Shown here piece after piece: positions 20,965-23,489 of a stretch of DNA of 23,489 bases. Where the stretch lies: positions 1-23,489 of the forward strand of contig JBQTIP010000314.1 in NCBI GenBank assembly GCA_052388025.1. Direction: 5' to 3'. The notes under the pieces are model-generated. The model made no database searches. It was given only the letters and a program-made list of their open reading frames with translations, and had not been told where the DNA came from. The position numbers and the translations under genes were made by a program. Within the stretch, counting starts at the first letter, position 1; each line of letters begins with the position of its first letter. The stretch comes from JBQTIP01 sp052388025. Its GTDB lineage: Bacteria; Actinomycetota; UBA4738; HRBIN12.

Positions 20965-21117
20965 ATGTTGAAGGAGGTCACTTGCGAGTGCGGCTTCACA
21001 GCTCGCGGCACGGAGGAGGAGCTCATCCCCATCGTGAAACAGCACGGGAAAGAGGTCCACGGCATGGACGTGACACGCGAGCAGGTGCTCGCGCAGCTCA
21101 AGCCGGTCGAAGCCTGA
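20965..21117 (+). CDS. DUF1059 small protein
   Basis: 50 residues starting at ATG 20965 after AAGGAGGTGGGCGC, an optimal ribosome site. 'MLKEVTCECGFTARGTEEEL' followed by 'VHGMDVTREQVLA' is the DUF1059 pattern, including a C-x-C-G-F zinc-finger-like start and a conserved H-x-x-x-V-H-G-M. Members are small cytoplasmic proteins of unknown role, common in Actinomycetota. The nitrobindin-like gene follows in the same direction after a hairpin. Confidence 0.92.
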   Translation: MLKEVTCECGFTARGTEEELIPIVKQHGKEVHGMDVTREQVLAQLKPVEA

Positions 21118-21124
21118 TCGCCGG

Positions 21125-21157
21125 ACGGGCGCGCCACGGGCGCCCTCGTGCGCCCGT
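21125..21157 (+). terminator. GC-rich hairpin after DUF1059
   Basis: ACGGGCGC (21125-21132) and GCGCCCGT (21150-21157) enclose a GGGCGCCC palindrome. There is no T-tract. It could be a weak terminator between DUF1059 and the next gene. Confidence 0.45.
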
Positions 21158-21173
21158 GGTAGCGTTCGCCTCA

Positions 21174-21647
21174 ATGGAGCCGGCGCTGCACCCGGAGGTG
21201 GAGCCGCTCGCGTTCCTCCTCGGCACGTGGCGGGGCGAGGGCGACGGCGAGTATCCGACGACCGAGCCCTTCCGCTACGGCGAGGAAATGACGTTCGAGC
21301 ACGTTGGTGACCCCTTCCTTCTCTACTCCCAGCGAGGCTGGTCGCTCGATGACGGCGCCCCGCTGCATTTCGAGCGCGGGTTCCTCCGCCCGGTGCAGGG
21401 CGGGCGGGTCGAGATCGTCTTCGCGCACCCCCTTGGGATCGTGGAGGTTGCGGAGGGAACGGTCTCCGGCACCGTCGTCGACGTGGCCTCCACAGTGGTG
21501 CGCTACACGTCGACCGGATCGCGCGTCACCGCCCTCGCGCGCCGCATGGAGCTCGACGGCGACGCGCTCGTCACCGAGCTCTCGATGGCCATGGAGGAGA
21601 TCCCGCTCACCCACCACGTGAGGGCGAGGCTCCGGAGGATCGTCTAG
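21174..21647 (+). CDS. nitrobindin-like heme-binding beta-barrel protein (THAP4/FABP-like)
   Basis: 157 residues from ATG 21174. The start 'LHPEVEPLAFLLGTWRGEGDGEYP' is the defining nitrobindin motif (G-T-W-x-G-x-G-x-G-x-Y-P). It is followed by 'FRYGEEMTFEHVGDPFLLYSQRGW', 'HFERGFLRPV', 'VEIVFAHPLGIVEVAEG', and the C-terminal 'PLTHHVRARLRR', whose histidine is the expected proximal heme ligand. Such barrels hold ferric heme and react with nitric oxide or peroxynitrite. Family length (~150-165) agrees. The ribosome site before ATG 21174 is poor, so expression may be low or coupled to DUF1059. Confidence 0.9.
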   Translation: MEPALHPEVEPLAFLLGTWRGEGDGEYPTTEPFRYGEEMTFEHVGDPFLLYSQRGWSLDDGAPLHFERGFLRPVQGGRVEIVFAHPLGIVEVAEGTVSGTVVDVASTVVRYTSTGSRVTALARRMELDGDALVTELSMAMEEIPLTHHVRARLRRIV

Positions 21648-21691
21648 ACGAGCGGTCGAACGACGAGGCTCGCGCGTGGGTTGACGCGCGG

Positions 21692-22861
21692 TCAGTCCCG
21701 CAAGGTTTCGAGTGGCGGCGCTTCCGGGAGGTACACGCGAAACGACGCGCCGCCGCCTTCCCGGTCCTCCACCCACGCGTGTCCGCCGTGGAGCTCCGCG
21801 AACCTGGCGACGAGCGCGAGGCCGATGCCGACTCCCGGGGAGTGGTCCGGCGTTCCCGGGCCCTGTTGGAACGGCTCGAAGATCTCGATCCGGTGCTCCG
21901 GAGGGACCCCAGGTCCGTCGTCCTCGACCGCGATCACGACGCCGTGCTCCTCGGGGCGAACGCTCACCCACACGCCGCTCCCGGGCGGTGTGTGACGGGC
22001 CGTGTTGGCGAGCAGGTTCTCCACGATCCGCTCCACCTTCGACGGGTCCACGTTCACGACGACCGGCTCGGTCTCGATCACGACCTCGCGTCCCGGAATG
22101 AGGTCCGACCCGGTGACGACCTCGCGGACGAGCCGGTCGAGCTCGGTCTCGACCAGGCTCGGTTCGACCATCCCGCGGCCGATCCGATCGATGTCGAGGA
22201 GGTCGTTGACCAGCCGGTCGAGCTTGCGGGCGTTCACCACGATGCGGCCGGCCATCTGCTTCGTCTCGGCCGCATCGAGCTGAAGGTCCTCACGCTCCAG
22301 CGTGACGGCGAGGCCCAGGATGGCCGCGAGCGGGGTTCGGAGGTCGTGGGACACGGCGCGCAGGAACGTGTTCTTCATCTCGTCGAGCGCGCGGAGCTCG
22401 GCGGCCTCCTCGAGCTGCACCTCCAGTGCGCGCTCCAGCTCCTGGGTCCGTTTGCGCTCGGTGATCTCGACCAGGACGCCCTGCCAGAAATGCGGCTTGC
22501 CGTCCTCACCCCGGACCAGCACCGATCGGTCGTGGATCCACACGGTCCGCCCGTCGCGCGCGATCAGGCGGTACTCCGTGTCGTAGGGATCGCCGGTTTC
22601 GTCGTGGCGCTTGCTCTCGGCGAGGACGCGCTCCCGGTCGTCGGGATGGATGATCTGGGGCCAGAGCGGGACCTCCCGGGTCATCTCCTCGGGCGTGTAG
22701 CCGAGGAGCGCCTCCACCTGCGGGCTCATGTAGAGCGTCCGGTCGGAAGGTTCCACCTCGTCGAGGTAGGTCACGGCGGGGAGCTGCTCGACCAGCGCGC
22801 GGTAACGGGCCTCGGCGTCGCCCGGTGGTTCGGGTGGCGTGCTGTCATTCATGTCCTGCAT
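21692..22861 (-). CDS. PAS-domain sensor histidine kinase (HisKA type)
   Basis: 389 residues from ATG 22861 (ATG 22852 also possible); no membrane segment, so a soluble sensor. The PAS domain spans ~18-135: 'YRALVEQLPAVTYLDEVEPS', 'YMSPQVEALLGYTPEEM', 'WPQIIHPDDRERVLAES', then the PAC part 'EYRLIARDGRTVWIHDRSVLV'. A coiled linker leads to HisKA 'TFLRAVSHDLRTPLAAILGL' (phospho-acceptor His172). The ATPase domain has N box 'VERIVENLLANTARHT' (Asn282), G1 'VEDDGPGVPPE', F box 'IFEPFQQG' and G2 'GVGIGLALVARFAELHGG'. No response regulator adjoins, so it is an orphan. The PAS domain could bind a cofactor or small molecule, but no specific ligand residue stands out. Confidence 0.94.
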   Translation of the reverse strand: MQDMNDSTPPEPPGDAEARYRALVEQLPAVTYLDEVEPSDRTLYMSPQVEALLGYTPEEMTREVPLWPQIIHPDDRERVLAESKRHDETGDPYDTEYRLIARDGRTVWIHDRSVLVRGEDGKPHFWQGVLVEITERKRTQELERALEVQLEEAAELRALDEMKNTFLRAVSHDLRTPLAAILGLAVTLEREDLQLDAAETKQMAGRIVVNARKLDRLVNDLLDIDRIGRGMVEPSLVETELDRLVREVVTGSDLIPGREVVIETEPVVVNVDPSKVERIVENLLANTARHTPPGSGVWVSVRPEEHGVVIAVEDDGPGVPPEHRIEIFEPFQQGPGTPDHSPGVGIGLALVARFAELHGGHAWVEDREGGGASFRVYLPEAPPLETLRD

Positions 22862-22904
22862 CCGTTATCGGCCGGGGGGTGTCGGAGACTTCAATGCTAA
22901 CCCG

Positions 22905-23489
22905 CTAGGCCGCCGCGGCCGAACCGTCGGCGCGGGGATCGGTGGCTGCTTCCAGCACGCCGTCGGGGCCCACGCGGATCAGGTGGGCGTGGCCCGCGGC
23001 CTCGTCCAGGTCGCGGAGCCATCGGACCTCGTAACCGGCCTCCTCGAAGGCACGCGACGCCGTCCGCGGCACGCGACCCTCCGCCTCCACGAACGACGAC
23101 GGGTTCTCCGGGTCCATGCCTCCGAGGAGCCAGCGGGGGGCCTCGAGCGCCGCCGCGGGTGTGAGGCCCAGATCGAACAGTCGAAGGATCGAGAACGCGT
23201 TGATCTGGGGCTGCGCGTATCCGCCCATCGACCCGCAGACTGCCGCGAGCCCACCGTCGCGGTGCACGAGGACCGGCATGAGCGTGTGCGCCGGACGTTT
23301 CCCGCCGGCCAGCGCGTTGGGCGAGGAGGGATCGAGCGAGAAGCACGCCCCCCGGCTGTGGGCGACGATGCCGGTCGATGGCTCGAGGATGCCCGAGCCG
23401 AAGCCGTCGAAGAGGCTCTGGATGAGCGAGACGGCGTTCCCCTGGGCGTCCGCCGCGACGAGGGCGATCGTGTCGCCGGTGCCGCGAGA
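22905..23489 (-). CDS. ggt: gamma-glutamyltransferase family protein, partial (N-terminus beyond right edge)
   Basis: The last 195 codons of a gamma-glutamyltranspeptidase-like Ntn hydrolase. The fragment begins 'SRGTGDTIALVAADAQGNAV'; the threonine of 'GDTI' aligns with the catalytic Thr that becomes the N-terminus of the small subunit after self-cleavage, so the window edge falls right at the processing site. Further family motifs are 'SLIQSLFDGFGSGI', 'SLDPSSPNALAGGKRPAHTL', the glycine pair in 'VCGSMGGYAQPQ', and 'GLTPAAALEAPRW'. GGTs cleave and transfer gamma-glutamyl groups from glutathione and related compounds, usually in the periplasm or outside; cellular location cannot be judged without the N-terminus. 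It lies upstream of the PAS kinase on the same strand, 43 bp apart. Confidence 0.92.
   Translation of the reverse strand, partial: SRGTGDTIALVAADAQGNAVSLIQSLFDGFGSGILEPSTGIVAHSRGACFSLDPSSPNALAGGKRPAHTLMPVLVHRDGGLAAVCGSMGGYAQPQINAFSILRLFDLGLTPAAALEAPRWLLGGMDPENPSSFVEAEGRVPRTASRAFEEAGYEVRWLRDLDEAAGHAHLIRVGPDGVLEAATDPRADGSAAAA

Overview
The window is high-GC DNA with gene content typical of an Actinomycetota-like soil bacterium: an ArsR/SRPBCC pair, an AOC-barrel secreted protein, a SARP/BTAD-type regulator, DUF1059, a nitrobindin-like protein, NarL/LuxR response regulators and many GTG/TTG starts. I infer the phylum only from style and content; no rRNA or other marker gene is present. Both edges cut a gene: an alpha/beta hydrolase at the left and a gamma-glutamyltransferase at the right.

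Layout. 1-2462 (mostly minus strand): an ArsR repressor, an AHSA1/SRPBCC protein and a dihydrofolate-reductase-like protein form an overlapping operon under a perfect palindromic operator. They are followed by an internally deleted second DHFR-like gene and a partial alpha/beta hydrolase with a second, half-intact operator. 2463-6293 is a mobile or accessory zone. It holds a tRNA 3'-half relic (att core), paired arm-like repeats on both sides of a dead tyrosine integrase, and a 650-bp mosaic of gene fragments (MerR effector domain, rhodanese, helicase). Next comes an apparently intact RES-domain toxin with an oversized two-HTH antitoxin whose C-terminus is ParS/MbcA-like. 6439-13110 is ordinary genome: acetyl-CoA synthetase, a structured convergent intergenic region, a six-helix membrane protein, a secreted AOC-like barrel protein, and a membrane histidine kinase with its overlapping LuxR-type regulator.

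13111-18190 is a decay zone. It contains three tRNA-3'-like relics, a truncated lipoprotein, a 102-bp near-identical copy of the end of the acetyl-CoA synthetase gene, a transposase-like HTH fragment with short repeats, an intact lysA, and a glutamate synthase large-subunit gene ruined by deletions, a one-base loss and a 16-bp tandem duplication. lysA and the gltB relic are divergent. Each has the same leader plan: a consensus-like promoter, a tiny ORF starting at the predicted transcription start, a strong hairpin just after its stop, then a U-tract terminator. This mirrored attenuator is the regulatory feature I find most interesting.

18197-23489 returns to compact normal genes: an orphan response regulator, an RTX-repeat secreted protein, a MOSC protein, a BTAD regulator, DUF1059, a nitrobindin-like protein, a PAS histidine kinase and the end of gamma-glutamyltransferase.

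Coordinates of intact genes are firm. Pseudogene boundaries are estimates from family similarity judged by eye. No database search was run.
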